From JBBQYA01 sp038209155 (lineage in GTDB: Bacteria > Bacteroidota > Bacteroidia > Sphingobacteriales > Sphingobacteriaceae): a stretch of DNA of 18,489 nt. Shown piece after piece: positions 6,825-14,527 of this stretch. A program made the translations under genes and the position numbers. Numbering within the stretch: the first letter of the stretch is position 1; the number at the start of each line of letters is the position of its first letter. The notes under the pieces are model-generated. The model saw only the letters and a list, made by a program, of their open reading frames with translations, was not told the origin of the DNA and did no database searches. The DNA lies in the NCBI GenBank assembly GCA_038209155.1, contig JBBQYA010000060.1:1-18489 (forward strand), written 5' to 3'.

Positions 6825-7322
6825 TTATAAATTAATTTTTCCTTCTTCGCCTTCTTCAAATTCTTTCCCGGTGACTATTGCTTTAAGTATGTGAAAAAGA
6901 ACCACCATTTTGCTTGAACTGCCGTCCCAATAATTTACTTCGTTAGGAGTTACTTTAATTAGTATCATGTCAGGATCGTCTAAACCCAGAGGAAACCAAG
7001 CTTTCAAAATAGAACTCCACAATTCTTTCATTTTGGTTTTGTCTTTAACCAACTTTGCTAAGCCATTTATCATTAAATAATTATTGCTACTCTCATTGGT
7101 AATGGCAATAGATACTTTTTTATTTTCTTCTATTTCGTCCACTTTATAGGATGATGCTTTTGTAAAAAACCACATCATGCCATCGTTATCAATTTTGCTG
7201 ATGCTCATTGGCCTGCCTGATAAATTTCCGTCTTTTTTTTCATTTGTAATGAGCATGCAGGTACTCACACCTTTAACCATTTCAATAAGTTTTTCAATAT
7301 TTTTATTGTGTTCCTGAATCAT
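6825..7322 (-). CDS. pyridoxamine 5'-phosphate oxidase-fold general stress protein
   Basis: This 165-aa split-barrel flavin-binding protein starts at an ATG. The text LSGRPMSISKIDNDGMMWFFTKASS at about residues 33-58 is the hallmark of the general stress protein 26-like branch of the PPOX superfamily (quoted here as SGRPMS and MWFFT). The later KVSIAITNE and the C-terminal KVTPNEVNYWDG segments also fit. Such proteins bind FMN, FAD or F420-like flavins; in this branch true pyridoxine-phosphate oxidase activity is not expected. It is the first gene of the redox operon, with 26 bp to the SDR gene. A near-perfect palindrome lies 24-46 bp upstream, at a position that would block or adjoin the promoter. 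Confidence 0.88.
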   Translation of the reverse strand: MIQEHNKNIEKLIEMVKGVSTCMLITNEKKDGNLSGRPMSISKIDNDGMMWFFTKASSYKVDEIEENKKVSIAITNESSNNYLMINGLAKLVKDKTKMKELWSSILKAWFPLGLDDPDMILIKVTPNEVNYWDGSSSKMVVLFHILKAIVTGKEFEEGEEGKINL

Positions 7323-7345
7323 AAAAATTTAGTTAAGTTTTACTG

Positions 7346-7368
7346 TTTGTCCTAACAAATAGGTCAAA
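7346..7368. promoter_or_regulatory. palindromic operator candidate of the redox operon
   Basis: TTTGTCCTA at 7346-7354 and TAGGTCAAA at 7360-7368 are 9-bp arms that match as inverted repeats except at one position, separated by ACAAA. The site lies 24-46 bp upstream of the PPOX-fold gene, where a dimeric repressor of the MarR, HxlR or TetR kind would typically bind. No such regulator is encoded in the window, so it would have to act in trans. Confidence 0.5.
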
Positions 7369-7959
7369 TATCATACTGTAAAGTTCAGGCTTTAAAAAGG
7401 AGATAATGTTTCTCGTTTAGGGAAAAGAGTTATAAATAATTCAAATTGACGGGGAGATTATTGCTCAAGTAAATTATAGCCCTAGTTTTGTGTAAAGGAG
7501 ATTAATAAGTTGAAAAAAAGTAATGAAGGCAAGGCTTTTTAATTATGTTTTTTGGAGAGTGGATTAGCTTATCAATTCATAATCAAGACGTGTAATAAAT
7601 GCTAATTATTAAAATTTTTTTGAAAGAAAAATAAAGCAATAGAACGGGTTTAATTGTACTCAAAATTTAAACAGTAAATAATTATTTTTTTGATTCCATG
7701 AATAAATTGACCCTTAGACAAATAGTTTGGTAAATAATTTAACATTCAATCGACCTAAGCGCCCAGTTTACAGATTTAAAAGTCAATATAAGTTTTTTAT
7801 AATTTATACAAACCCACATCGGTTTTTTTGATTTTTCCTCGACTGCATCACAACTCGTTCCGCCTCAATGATAAAACTACACAAAAGCAAAACTTAAAAA
7901 ATTGGAAATTTGAATCTTGCCTTATTATGGCATTCTAAATTTCTTCTAAATTGAATACC

Positions 7960-7967
7960 TACCTTTG
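7960..7967 (+). promoter_or_regulatory. possible -7 box before the response regulator
   Basis: TACCTTTG matches the Bacteroidota -7 consensus TAnnTTTG but has no TTG 19 bp upstream. It ends only 5 bp before the ATG at 7973, so transcription from it would give an almost leaderless mRNA. Weak evidence. Confidence 0.25.
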
Positions 7968-7972
7968 AGGCA

Positions 7973-8548
7973 ATGAAATTATTGCTGATAGAAGACGAAA
8001 AAGAACTTGCAAATAGCATTCAAAGTTATCTGACTGGAAACAACTTTGTGTGCGAGTGGACAAACAATGTAAAAACTGCCTTAGACAAAATTTCAACTTA
8101 CGAATACGATTGCATATTGCTGGATTTGGCATTGCCTGACGGAAATGGCTTTGAAATTATTAAAGAACTAAAAAAGCAAAACAAAACCGAAGGCGTAATC
8201 ATAATTTCGGCAAAAGAAACCTTAGAAACTCGGATTGAGGGTTTTAATCTTGGTGCTGATGACTACCTGACAAAGCCTTTTCATTTATCTGAACTTTTGG
8301 TGCGTGTACAAGCTCTTATCAGACGAAAAAATTTTAAGGGAAATAATCTTGTTTCCTATAATGAAATTGAAATTAACATCCTTTCAAAATCAGTAAAAAT
8401 AAAAAGTAAAAAAATTGACATCACCAAAAAGGAAATTGATTTGCTGCTCTATTTAATCGGAAACGAAAACAAAGTTTTATCAAAAAGTGCAATTGCAGAG
8501 CATCTTTCTGGCGATATGGCAGATTTAAACAAGCGGGTCATTTATTAA
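7973..8548 (+). pseudogene. OmpR-family response regulator, truncated in the DNA-binding domain
   Basis: The ATG at 7973 opens a standard receiver domain (residues 1-115): acidic pocket with Asp8, phospho-acceptor Asp51 in LLDLALPDGNG, Ser79 and the conserved Lys101 in YLTKPF. From about residue 125 the start of an OmpR/PhoB winged helix follows (VKIKSKKIDITKKEIDLLLYL, in which KKEIDLLLYL is the typical first helix). The domain breaks off after SGDMADL at about residue 185. The last six codons (NKRVIY) are unrelated read-through of the barrel gene in the wrong frame, then a stop. Family members run to about 225 residues with a recognition helix and a wing, both missing here. It can presumably still be phosphorylated but should not bind DNA. 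No sensor kinase follows. See the deletion-scar finding. Confidence 0.85.
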
Positions 8549-9753
8549 ATATTGGGTTCAATTATACCTTTCATAGAGAAGATGAAAAGTATTTTTATGA
8601 TAATAATTTACCAACAACTACTGGCACAGATGCTTTTAAATTGTTGTCGGACGAGCAGGTTTATGACTTTAATTTTGACTACATAAAACCGTTGAAATAC
8701 GGACGAATTGAAACGGGAATTAAACTTCGTAACAGGGATATTCCGACCAATATGAAATTTATTCCTGGCGCAAATTCTATTTTAGACACTAATGCAGGTG
8801 GCTGGGCAACTTACAATGAGTTAATTCCGGCTGTTTATGGAAACTATATTCTGGAAAATAAAAAATGGGAGGCAGAATTAGGATTGAGACTTGAATATGT
8901 GAAAATCCAATACGATGTAAATCCTGATCACAACACTTATAAAAGTGCTGGGTATAACTACACACAGCCTTTTCCCAACGCTAGATTAGCCTATAAAATA
9001 AACGACCGCAACAAGATTTCGCTTTTCTACAATCGTAGAGTAGACAGGCCAAATGAAGTGGACATAAGGATTTTTCCAAAATATGATGATGCCGAAATTA
9101 TTAAAGTTGGAAATCCTGCTTTGCAACCTCAGTTCACCAATTCCTTTGAATTGGGCTACAAAACAAGTTGGGACAGAGGTTATTTTTATTCTGCAGCATA
9201 TCACCGTTTTGCGGATGGAACTATCACACGCATTTCGAGTATTGTGCCAAACAGTAATTTAATATATGCTATATTTCAAAACGCAGGCAGAAGTTACAAT
9301 ACTGGTTTAGAAATAGTTTTGTCACAGGAAGTCGCAAAATGGTACTCATTTAATTTAAACCTTAATGGCTATCACAATCAAATAAATGCTTTTAGTGTTG
9401 AAAACAAATATCCAGTTCCAAACACGTTTACAGCCGCCAAGCAAGAAATTATTTCAGGAAATATAAAACTGAATAATACTTTTCATCTTCCTAAAAACTT
9501 TGATGCCCAATTAACCACCATTTATTTGGCTCCAGACCTAATTCCACAAGGCAAAATTGACCAAAGGTTTTCTTTAGACTTTGGCATTAAAAAGAGTGTG
9601 CAAAATGGGAAAGGCGAACTATTTCTAAACGCTACAGATATTTTGAATACCATGATTAACAGAAAAGAAATTTTGGGACAAGGTTTTAAATACATCAGCA
9701 CCGATTATTACGAGACCCAAGTTATAAGAGTGGGTTATAATTACAAATTCTAA
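8521..9753 (+). pseudogene. C-terminal half of a TonB-receptor-like outer-membrane barrel, 5'-truncated
   Basis: In the frame ending at the TAA at 9751-9753, recognisable barrel sequence begins at about 8524 (FKQAGHLLNIGFNYTF) and runs about 410 residues. Signs of the outer-membrane beta-barrel family related to TonB-dependent receptors are the repeated amphipathic strands, the segment around NKISLFYNRRVDRPN, FELGYKTSW, NTGLEIVLSQ and the terminal aromatic GYNYKF that the BAM machinery reads. Full-length relatives are about 800 residues, with a signal peptide, a carboxypeptidase-regulatory-like domain and a plug; all of these are missing. There is no ATG near the 5' end. The first usable start, TTG at 8641, would give 370 residues without a signal peptide, so no functional protein is expected. 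The frame itself is otherwise intact, which suggests a recent truncation. Confidence 0.85.
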
Positions 9754-10580
9754 TTCAGGAACAATCTTTTGAAATTCTCACAAACCATCATACTAGGATA
9801 AATGATAAAAGAATTTAAACATCTTTTACCAAAATAAATTTTTTTTGAAATGGACTTTATTGCCTAAATTTTTATAACCTATTCTAATACCCAAAACTAA
9901 CTAATCTGTTCGCAACTCTACAAATAATAGAAAAAACCGAAGTGCGCAAGAAACTACACTTCTCGACAGTCAAAGCACCATTTTAATTGCAGCAGAAAAC
10001 AGTTAATAACCCCAAAAAACTATCAAATCCAATTTTTTAACATTAAAAATATGGTATTCCAATCTATTAAAAGTAACAGATATAAAGTAAACAGTACATT
10101 CAATTTTTTAAATTGATTAATACGAAATAGTTTAATTTATAGAACAAAAACAGTTTAATTAAAGTCAGAAAACATCTATTTTTTATAAAATTACTTTGTT
10201 GGATAATACTAAAAATTTTTCGATCCTTTGGAATTTAAGAATTGCTTTTACTACGATTGTTTTTTTGCCAACTGAAAAGCGACTTTAAAAAAACGCTTTT
10301 GCACGTTTAACAATAGATGAAAAAGAGATTAAAAAATATAAGTAGAAATAGACGGCAAATTGTTAGTAATTATTAGGTGAAAGGTTTATTGGTTAATAAA
10401 TTTACACTCATAAATTTATGTTAGATTAATAGTTTCGTACGTAAAAAAAATTCTTAAAAACTATTAAACCTATGAAAATCAATAAAATAATATTTTATTT
10501 TACAATGAAACAATAAAATATCAAACGAAAAAAAATTTCAATTTTGATAAAATAAAACGTTAAAAAAAAGTTTAAGAATT
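9754..10580. other. 830-bp very AT-rich region between convergent genes
   Basis: No ORF of credible length or content is visible on either strand. Small symmetrical elements occur: AAAAGCG/CGCTTTT at 10275-10281 and 10294-10300 with a 12-nt loop, and an AATAAAAT-AAT-ATTTTATT palindrome near 10484. Neither is followed by a clean T tract. It may contain transcription ends for the barrel remnant and the anti-sigma gene, or the remains of lost genes. Confidence 0.45.
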
Positions 10581-11399
10581 TTAAATAGCAGCGTACAAAT
10601 ACATCTGATCCATGGTTGGATTTACGCTTCCGCCGTTTGGTTCAAGTGTAACAGCGAAACCTTGTGCATTGCTTATTTTCTTCAATTGAATTAGACTTTG
10701 CAATTCTTCTTTAGAATCAAAAACTCCTGCATCAACTGGTTTACCATTGTCCAAGGCCCATAATTGATATTCGTGATTGGCATCTGTAGCAGGCATATCT
10801 ACCATATCCAACAGTACAATTTGTGTGCTTTTATTCCAAAATACGACTGCATTTGAATTGGGTGCTATCGGAAGTCCTTTTAATTGAACTTTAACAAATG
10901 AAGTATCTCTATAGTTATCCAATATACTGTTGGATCTTTCAGTTTCTGATTTTAAATTAGTCAAATTAGAAGCAAAAAGCTCATTTTCTGATTGTAATGC
11001 AGTTAGTTTAGTTTTGGTTTGCTCTAATTCCTGCCAGACTACGAACAATGCAGCAGCACTTAATAAAAATAAAATTAAGCTAGCAGCAAAAGGATATAAA
11101 TAGCTGATAGGATTTTTCACCATCGGCATGTCTATGATTGGTGCTTCTAATTTACTTTCTGTGGACGGATAATTCAATTCTGGAATAGAATTTAATATTT
11201 TTGATTTAAGAAAAGTTGATGGAGTTTTAGCGCTCTTTTGATGAAAGGTTTCCATAGCCGAAAAAATTTCGTCTAATTCCTTTTCCAATTCTGGATATCG
11301 CGCAACCAAAAGATCAACTTCTTGCATTTCTTGCTCATTTAATAAGCCAGAAGCATATAATTCGAGAACGCCTGAGTCTATATAATCTTGTAAATTCAA
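10581..11399 (-). CDS. RskA-like anti-sigma factor, single-pass membrane protein
   Basis: This 272-aa protein has a cytoplasmic N-terminal region (1-95) with the pattern of RskA-type anti-sigma domains (DYIDSGVLELYASGLL, then EVDLLVARYPELEKEL). One membrane helix lies at about 100-122 (YPFAASLILFLLSAAALFVV), followed by a coiled-coil-like stretch (124-160). The C-terminal RskA domain contains VFWNKSTQIVLLDMVDMP, YQLWALDNGKPVDAGVF and a FAVTLEPNGGS end, and lies outside the inner membrane. There are no cysteines, so it is not a zinc-binding anti-sigma factor. It should hold the neighbouring ECF sigma factor until an envelope signal triggers proteolysis. No in-frame ATG exists near the 5' end: the start appears to be the TTG at 11399, one base after the sigma stop, which suggests translational coupling. 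Confidence 0.88.
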   Translation of the reverse strand: MNLQDYIDSGVLELYASGLLNEQEMQEVDLLVARYPELEKELDEIFSAMETFHQKSAKTPSTFLKSKILNSIPELNYPSTESKLEAPIIDMPMVKNPISYLYPFAASLILFLLSAAALFVVWQELEQTKTKLTALQSENELFASNLTNLKSETERSNSILDNYRDTSFVKVQLKGLPIAPNSNAVVFWNKSTQIVLLDMVDMPATDANHEYQLWALDNGKPVDAGVFDSKEELQSLIQLKKISNAQGFAVTLEPNGGSVNPTMDQMYLYAAI

Positions 11400-11400
11400 T

Positions 11401-11967
11401 TTAGTTAAAATATTTTCGTAAAATAATGATACTCATACGCAATCTAGTTTTCACAGTTCCCAATGGTATATTTAATTCTTCAGAAACTTCTACATGAGTA
11501 TACCCTTTAAAATATACTAATTCCAAAATTGTTTGATGTTCTGGTTTCAGTTCTTTTATCAAATCTTTCAATCCTAAAATCTCTGGGTTAAATCTTGTAT
11601 TGTAGGCTGAATCAATCAAATTTACGGAATCTTCCACATCTTGGTTTTTAGAAGTGTTCTTGAAATCTTTAGATCTAATTTTATCAATCGCCAAATTTCT
11701 GGCAATATTTACAAACCAAGTATAAAGTCTTCCTTTAGATTCATCAAATGAATGAAAGGAATGCCAAATCTTTACAAAAACCTCTTGCAATACATCCTCT
11801 GCTATTTCTTGTGATAGAACTATCTTTTGAATTACATGAAAAAGAGACCCAGAGTACTTATCGTACAATGTTTCAATAGCTATCTTTTCTTTATTTCTCA
11901 AAGATTGGATAAGCTGTTCTTCGCTCAGGTTTAATTTATTTTTTTTGGTCAAGAGTTGCGTAGTCAA
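11401..11967 (-). CDS. ECF RNA polymerase sigma factor, SigK/RskA-associated type
   Basis: This 188-aa sigma-70-family protein contains only regions 2 and 4. Region 2 spans about 25-95, with LYDKYSGSLFHVI, ILQ-type core-binding EDVLQEVFVKIWHSF and the -10-recognition helix TWFVNIARNLAIDKIRS. Region 4 is near 135-185, with LELVYFKGYTHVEVSEEL, NIPLGTVKTRL and MSIIILRKYF. It should direct RNA polymerase to a stress regulon under control of the adjacent anti-sigma factor. The frame has no ATG at its 5' end: between an upstream TAA and region 2 only TTG codons (11967, or 11952) and ATT are available, so TTG at 11967 is the best start. Weak initiation could keep the level low. It lies 82 bp after lipA and probably has its own promoter. 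Confidence 0.9.
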   Translation of the reverse strand: MTTQLLTKKNKLNLSEEQLIQSLRNKEKIAIETLYDKYSGSLFHVIQKIVLSQEIAEDVLQEVFVKIWHSFHSFDESKGRLYTWFVNIARNLAIDKIRSKDFKNTSKNQDVEDSVNLIDSAYNTRFNPEILGLKDLIKELKPEHQTILELVYFKGYTHVEVSEELNIPLGTVKTRLRMSIIILRKYFN

Positions 11968-12049
11968 AATTGTAATGATTTAAGTTTTTACATCAAATTT
12001 CGTATGATGAATTATTTCGCATTACAAATATCGGGGCAAATTAAATGTT

Positions 12050-12931
12050 TTAAATAAGTTTAAACAAATGTTTTTCGGCATGATAAGAAGATCTTACCAT
12101 TGGTCCAGATTCCACATACTTAAATCCTTTTTCCAAGCCTTTAACTTTCAACCTAAAAAAAACATCTGGATGTACAAAATTGATTACTTCATGGTGTTTT
12201 TTTGTTGGTTGTAGATATTGACCTAAAGTAAGAATATGTACTCCTGCTGCTAATAAATCATCCATTGCCTCCTCTACTTCCTCTTCTGTTTCTCCTAAAC
12301 CCAACATAATTCCAGATTTTGTTCTTAAACCACTTTCACCTATTCTTTTTAATACTTCTAAGCTTCTATCATATTTGGCCTGAATTCTTATTTCTTTTGT
12401 TAAACTTCTTACTGTTTCTATGTTATGCGAAACAACTTCTGGCCTTACTTTCAAAACTTTATCCAAATTATGCATCATTCCTTTAAAGTCGGGTAACAGA
12501 GTTTCCAAGGTAGTTTCTGGACTTGCTTCTCTAATAGCATTGATTGTTTCTACCCAAATATCTGCGCCCCCGTCACTTAAATCATCGCGATCCACACTAG
12601 TAATTACACAATGTTTTACTTGCATTAGTTTTACAGAGTTTGCTACTCTTTTAGGTTCATCTGTATCTACTGCTAAAGGCCTACCTGTGGCAACCGCACA
12701 GAATGAACAAGATCGTGTACAAATATTCCCAAGAATCATAAAAGTTGCAGTGCCTGCACCCCAGCATTCTCCCATGTTAGGACAATTTCCACTTTCACAA
12801 ATCGTATGAAGTTTATGCGTATCTACAAGTTGGCGTACATGTGCATATTCTTTACCGGTCGGTAATTTAACTTTTAACCAATCGGGTTTTTTTATTCTCG
12901 GTTCAGCACTTATTAATGGCAGATTTATCAT
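12050..12931 (-). CDS. lipA: lipoyl synthase
   Basis: This radical-SAM enzyme inserts two sulfur atoms into octanoyl groups on the lipoyl domains of 2-oxoacid dehydrogenases and the glycine cleavage H protein. From the ATG at 12931 it is 293 aa; the frame extends two codons upstream only to a TTG. Both iron-sulfur clusters are present: the auxiliary set C-E-S-G-N-C-P-N-M-G-E-C (Cys45, Cys50, Cys56) and the radical-SAM set CTRSCSFC (Cys71, Cys75, Cys78). DRDDLSDGGA and the C-terminal GPMVRSSYHAE with the catalytic Arg-Ser-Ser motif complete the family pattern. The length is normal. It lies 39 bp after the barrel-like gene on the same strand; that pairing is not functionally obvious. Confidence 0.97.
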   Translation of the reverse strand: MINLPLISAEPRIKKPDWLKVKLPTGKEYAHVRQLVDTHKLHTICESGNCPNMGECWGAGTATFMILGNICTRSCSFCAVATGRPLAVDTDEPKRVANSVKLMQVKHCVITSVDRDDLSDGGADIWVETINAIREASPETTLETLLPDFKGMMHNLDKVLKVRPEVVSHNIETVRSLTKEIRIQAKYDRSLEVLKRIGESGLRTKSGIMLGLGETEEEVEEAMDDLLAAGVHILTLGQYLQPTKKHHEVINFVHPDVFFRLKVKGLEKGFKYVESGPMVRSSYHAEKHLFKLI

Positions 12932-12970
12932 ATTCAAGAGAAAAAAATAGTTTTTTAATTATTGGCAAAA

Positions 12971-13744
12971 TTAATACTTTCTGCCAAGAGATGCTTTTAA
13001 GTATAAACAAAGAAAAGTCTGTTTGTTTATATCAATATTATTAAAAACTGCCATAATTGGCGTTTTTTTGGAAAAACCGTCCAACGTTAATCCAATTTCA
13101 ATACTTTTAATTCTTTCTTCTTCCCTGCTGAAATCGAAATTTAATCCAGCTTTTGCATATAATCCGGGAATTAAACTTGTTTCTCCTAAACCTCTTAAAA
13201 AACCAGAGGTTCCATAAATAAAAGAAGGATCAGGTTGACGAATTGGATCGAATTTTTCTTCTATAGTCACAACAAACTCTGAATTCAAAGGATCTTGTAC
13301 ATCATAGTAAATGGGTTTTATTAATCCTAAGGAAATACCAGCATCATAAATAAATTGAATTTCCACTCCGTCTTTTTCATCTTTATCAAATAATAGTTGG
13401 TCAGATCCAACTCCTAATCGAAGTAGAATTAGGTTATTTTTTTTGCCATAAGCAAAAGATTTAGGGTTAGATGCACTTAAAGGATTTACTTGTCTTACTT
13501 CTTGCGGATGTTTAATAACCGCTAATTCCGAATTAAAGGTAATTTTTCTTAAGCCAGAGGTTTGTTTGCTATATTTAAAATTAACTCCAAATCCACGATT
13601 GGTGATAAGTGCTCCTACAGTATATTCTTTTCTAAATAAAATCTTTTTTTCGTCTAAAACCGGAGCTTGATTGTTCTGCGCTCTAACACAGTAGGAGCCC
13701 ATTAAAATGATAAGGAATAAAAAACTTCGCAAACCTAATTTCAT
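12971..13744 (-). CDS. secreted outer-membrane beta-barrel-like protein, unknown function
   Basis: This 257-aa protein starts at an ATG. Its signal peptide (residues 1-22, with LRSFLFLIILMGSYCVRAQ) ends in an AQ cleavage-type site. The mature part alternates short strands such as YTVGALITNRGFGVNFKYS, KKNNLILLRLGVG and VEIQFIYDAGISLGL, and ends in an aromatic-terminated strand (FLCLYLKASLGRKY). This fits a small outer-membrane barrel. The opening resembles Bacteroidota proteins of unknown function often found beside lipA, but I cannot name a family. A -7-like box (TACAATTG, one mismatch) lies just upstream in the 56-bp divergent gap shared with OsmC. Confidence 0.8.
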   Translation of the reverse strand: MKLGLRSFLFLIILMGSYCVRAQNNQAPVLDEKKILFRKEYTVGALITNRGFGVNFKYSKQTSGLRKITFNSELAVIKHPQEVRQVNPLSASNPKSFAYGKKNNLILLRLGVGSDQLLFDKDEKDGVEIQFIYDAGISLGLIKPIYYDVQDPLNSEFVVTIEEKFDPIRQPDPSFIYGTSGFLRGLGETSLIPGLYAKAGLNFDFSREEERIKSIEIGLTLDGFSKKTPIMAVFNNIDINKQTFLCLYLKASLGRKY

Positions 13745-13777
13745 ATTTCAATTGTACGTAAAAGAACGGACTTTCTG

Positions 13778-13785
13778 TATATTTG
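13778..13785 (+). promoter_or_regulatory. -7 box of the OsmC gene
   Basis: TATATTTG is an exact match to the Bacteroidota -7 consensus TAnnTTTG. The nearest TTG (13752-13754) is 23 bp upstream, longer than the usual 19, so the -33 part is weak. The box lies 15 bp before the ATG at 13801, which argues that the upstream in-frame TTG at 13783 is part of the promoter and not the start codon. Confidence 0.5.
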
Positions 13786-13800
13786 TTTCAATCAAAAATT

Positions 13801-14202
13801 ATGACAATTGAAACTATTTTTCTCGGCGAATCCTATACAGAGGCAACTCACTTAGCTTCTAATTCAACAATTAATACAGATGCTCCTGTAGATAATAAAG
13901 GAAAAGGAAGTGCATTTTCTCCAACGGATTTGCTCGCCGCCTCCTTAGGAAGTTGCATGCTTACCATTATGGGTTTTTATGCAGAAGAACATCAATTAAA
14001 TATAGTATATACAAAGTTGTCCATCCTCAAAATTATGACAGCTAATCCACGTAGGGTTTCAGAAATCCAAATAACTTTTGATTTACCCAAAAATAATTTT
14101 TCTGAAAAGGATAAAATAAGTTTAGAAAGAGTAGCCAAAAACTGCCCAGTTGCAAAAAGTTTGCATCCAGATTTGGTTCAAACCTTAGTTTTTAATTGGT
14201 AA
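13801..14202 (+). CDS. OsmC-family hydroperoxide/thiol-stress protein
   Basis: This 133-aa protein runs from the ATG at 13801; the frame opens slightly upstream at a TTG that lies inside the promoter box. The OsmC signature FSPTDLLAASLGSCMLTIM carries the reactive Cys52, and NCPVAKSLHP carries the second Cys115. With both cysteines conserved it should reduce organic hydroperoxides with thiols as donor. The length and the C-terminal VAKSLHPD form resemble the YhfA/OsmC-like branch rather than Ohr, so the preferred substrate is uncertain. It is the only intact gene between 10581 and 16691 on the plus strand, and its last 11 bp overlap the 3' end of the convergent ytxJ. Confidence 0.93.
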   Translation: MTIETIFLGESYTEATHLASNSTINTDAPVDNKGKGSAFSPTDLLAASLGSCMLTIMGFYAEEHQLNIVYTKLSILKIMTANPRRVSEIQITFDLPKNNFSEKDKISLERVAKNCPVAKSLHPDLVQTLVFNW

Positions 14203-14521
14203 AGTAATCTTTGGCAGAATCTGCATCTATATTTTCATGCGAGGTATCTAAAACACAACTTCCGTCCTTTATTAAAAGTAATTGTGGAGAAGCATGTTCT
14301 ATAGAAAAACGATCTGCTACATAATTCGAAACTTCTCTAAAAGCAATTAAATCTAAAAAATAAGTATCTACATTTTCTTGTACTTCATAGTTTGCTTCAA
14401 AGCTTCTTTTTGCCATACTGCTAATTGGGCATCGAGTACTATGTTTAAAAATCAAAGCTTGTTTTCCATTATCTATTAAGGTATCTATTTGATTTTTGTC
14501 TGTTAATTTAATCCAATTCAT
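14192..14521 (-). CDS. ytxJ: monothiol bacilliredoxin YtxJ/BrxC-like
   Basis: This 109-aa thioredoxin-fold protein starts at an ATG. The family signature IFKHSTRCPISSMAKRSFE holds a single redox Cys31 (T-R-C-P-I-S), without a second cysteine in the motif. The rest follows the fold: YFLDLIAFREVSNYVA, then HASPQLLLI with the cis-Pro region. Members remove bacillithiol from mixed disulfides on proteins after oxidative stress, and their presence implies that the organism makes bacillithiol, as many Bacteroidota do. It starts 6 bp after the stop of the secreted unknown gene and is the last gene of that minus-strand set. Its stop lies inside the 3' end of OsmC, a gene with a related job. Confidence 0.92.
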   Translation of the reverse strand: MNWIKLTDKNQIDTLIDNGKQALIFKHSTRCPISSMAKRSFEANYEVQENVDTYFLDLIAFREVSNYVADRFSIEHASPQLLLIKDGSCVLDTSHENIDADSAKDYFTN

Positions 14522-14527
14522 AATTTT

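Larger units (their letters stand above)
7323..7972. other. 650-bp AT-rich divergent intergenic region
   Basis: Apart from the palindrome at 7346-7368 and a -7-like box at 7960-7967, I find no credible gene on either strand; short ORFs have no recognisable features. It separates the minus-strand redox operon from the plus-strand truncated regulator. The length is unusual beside the short gaps elsewhere and may mark decayed or displaced sequence. Confidence 0.5.

Noticed and set aside
10275..10300. AAAAGCG/CGCTTTT hairpin as a terminator
   Set aside because: It has a 12-nt loop, no T tract on either strand, and lies far from both neighbouring stop codons.
12420..12809. 129-codon plus-strand ORF opposite lipA
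   Set aside because: It is antisense to the cluster-binding part of lipA; long open antisense frames arise from the codon pattern of the real gene.
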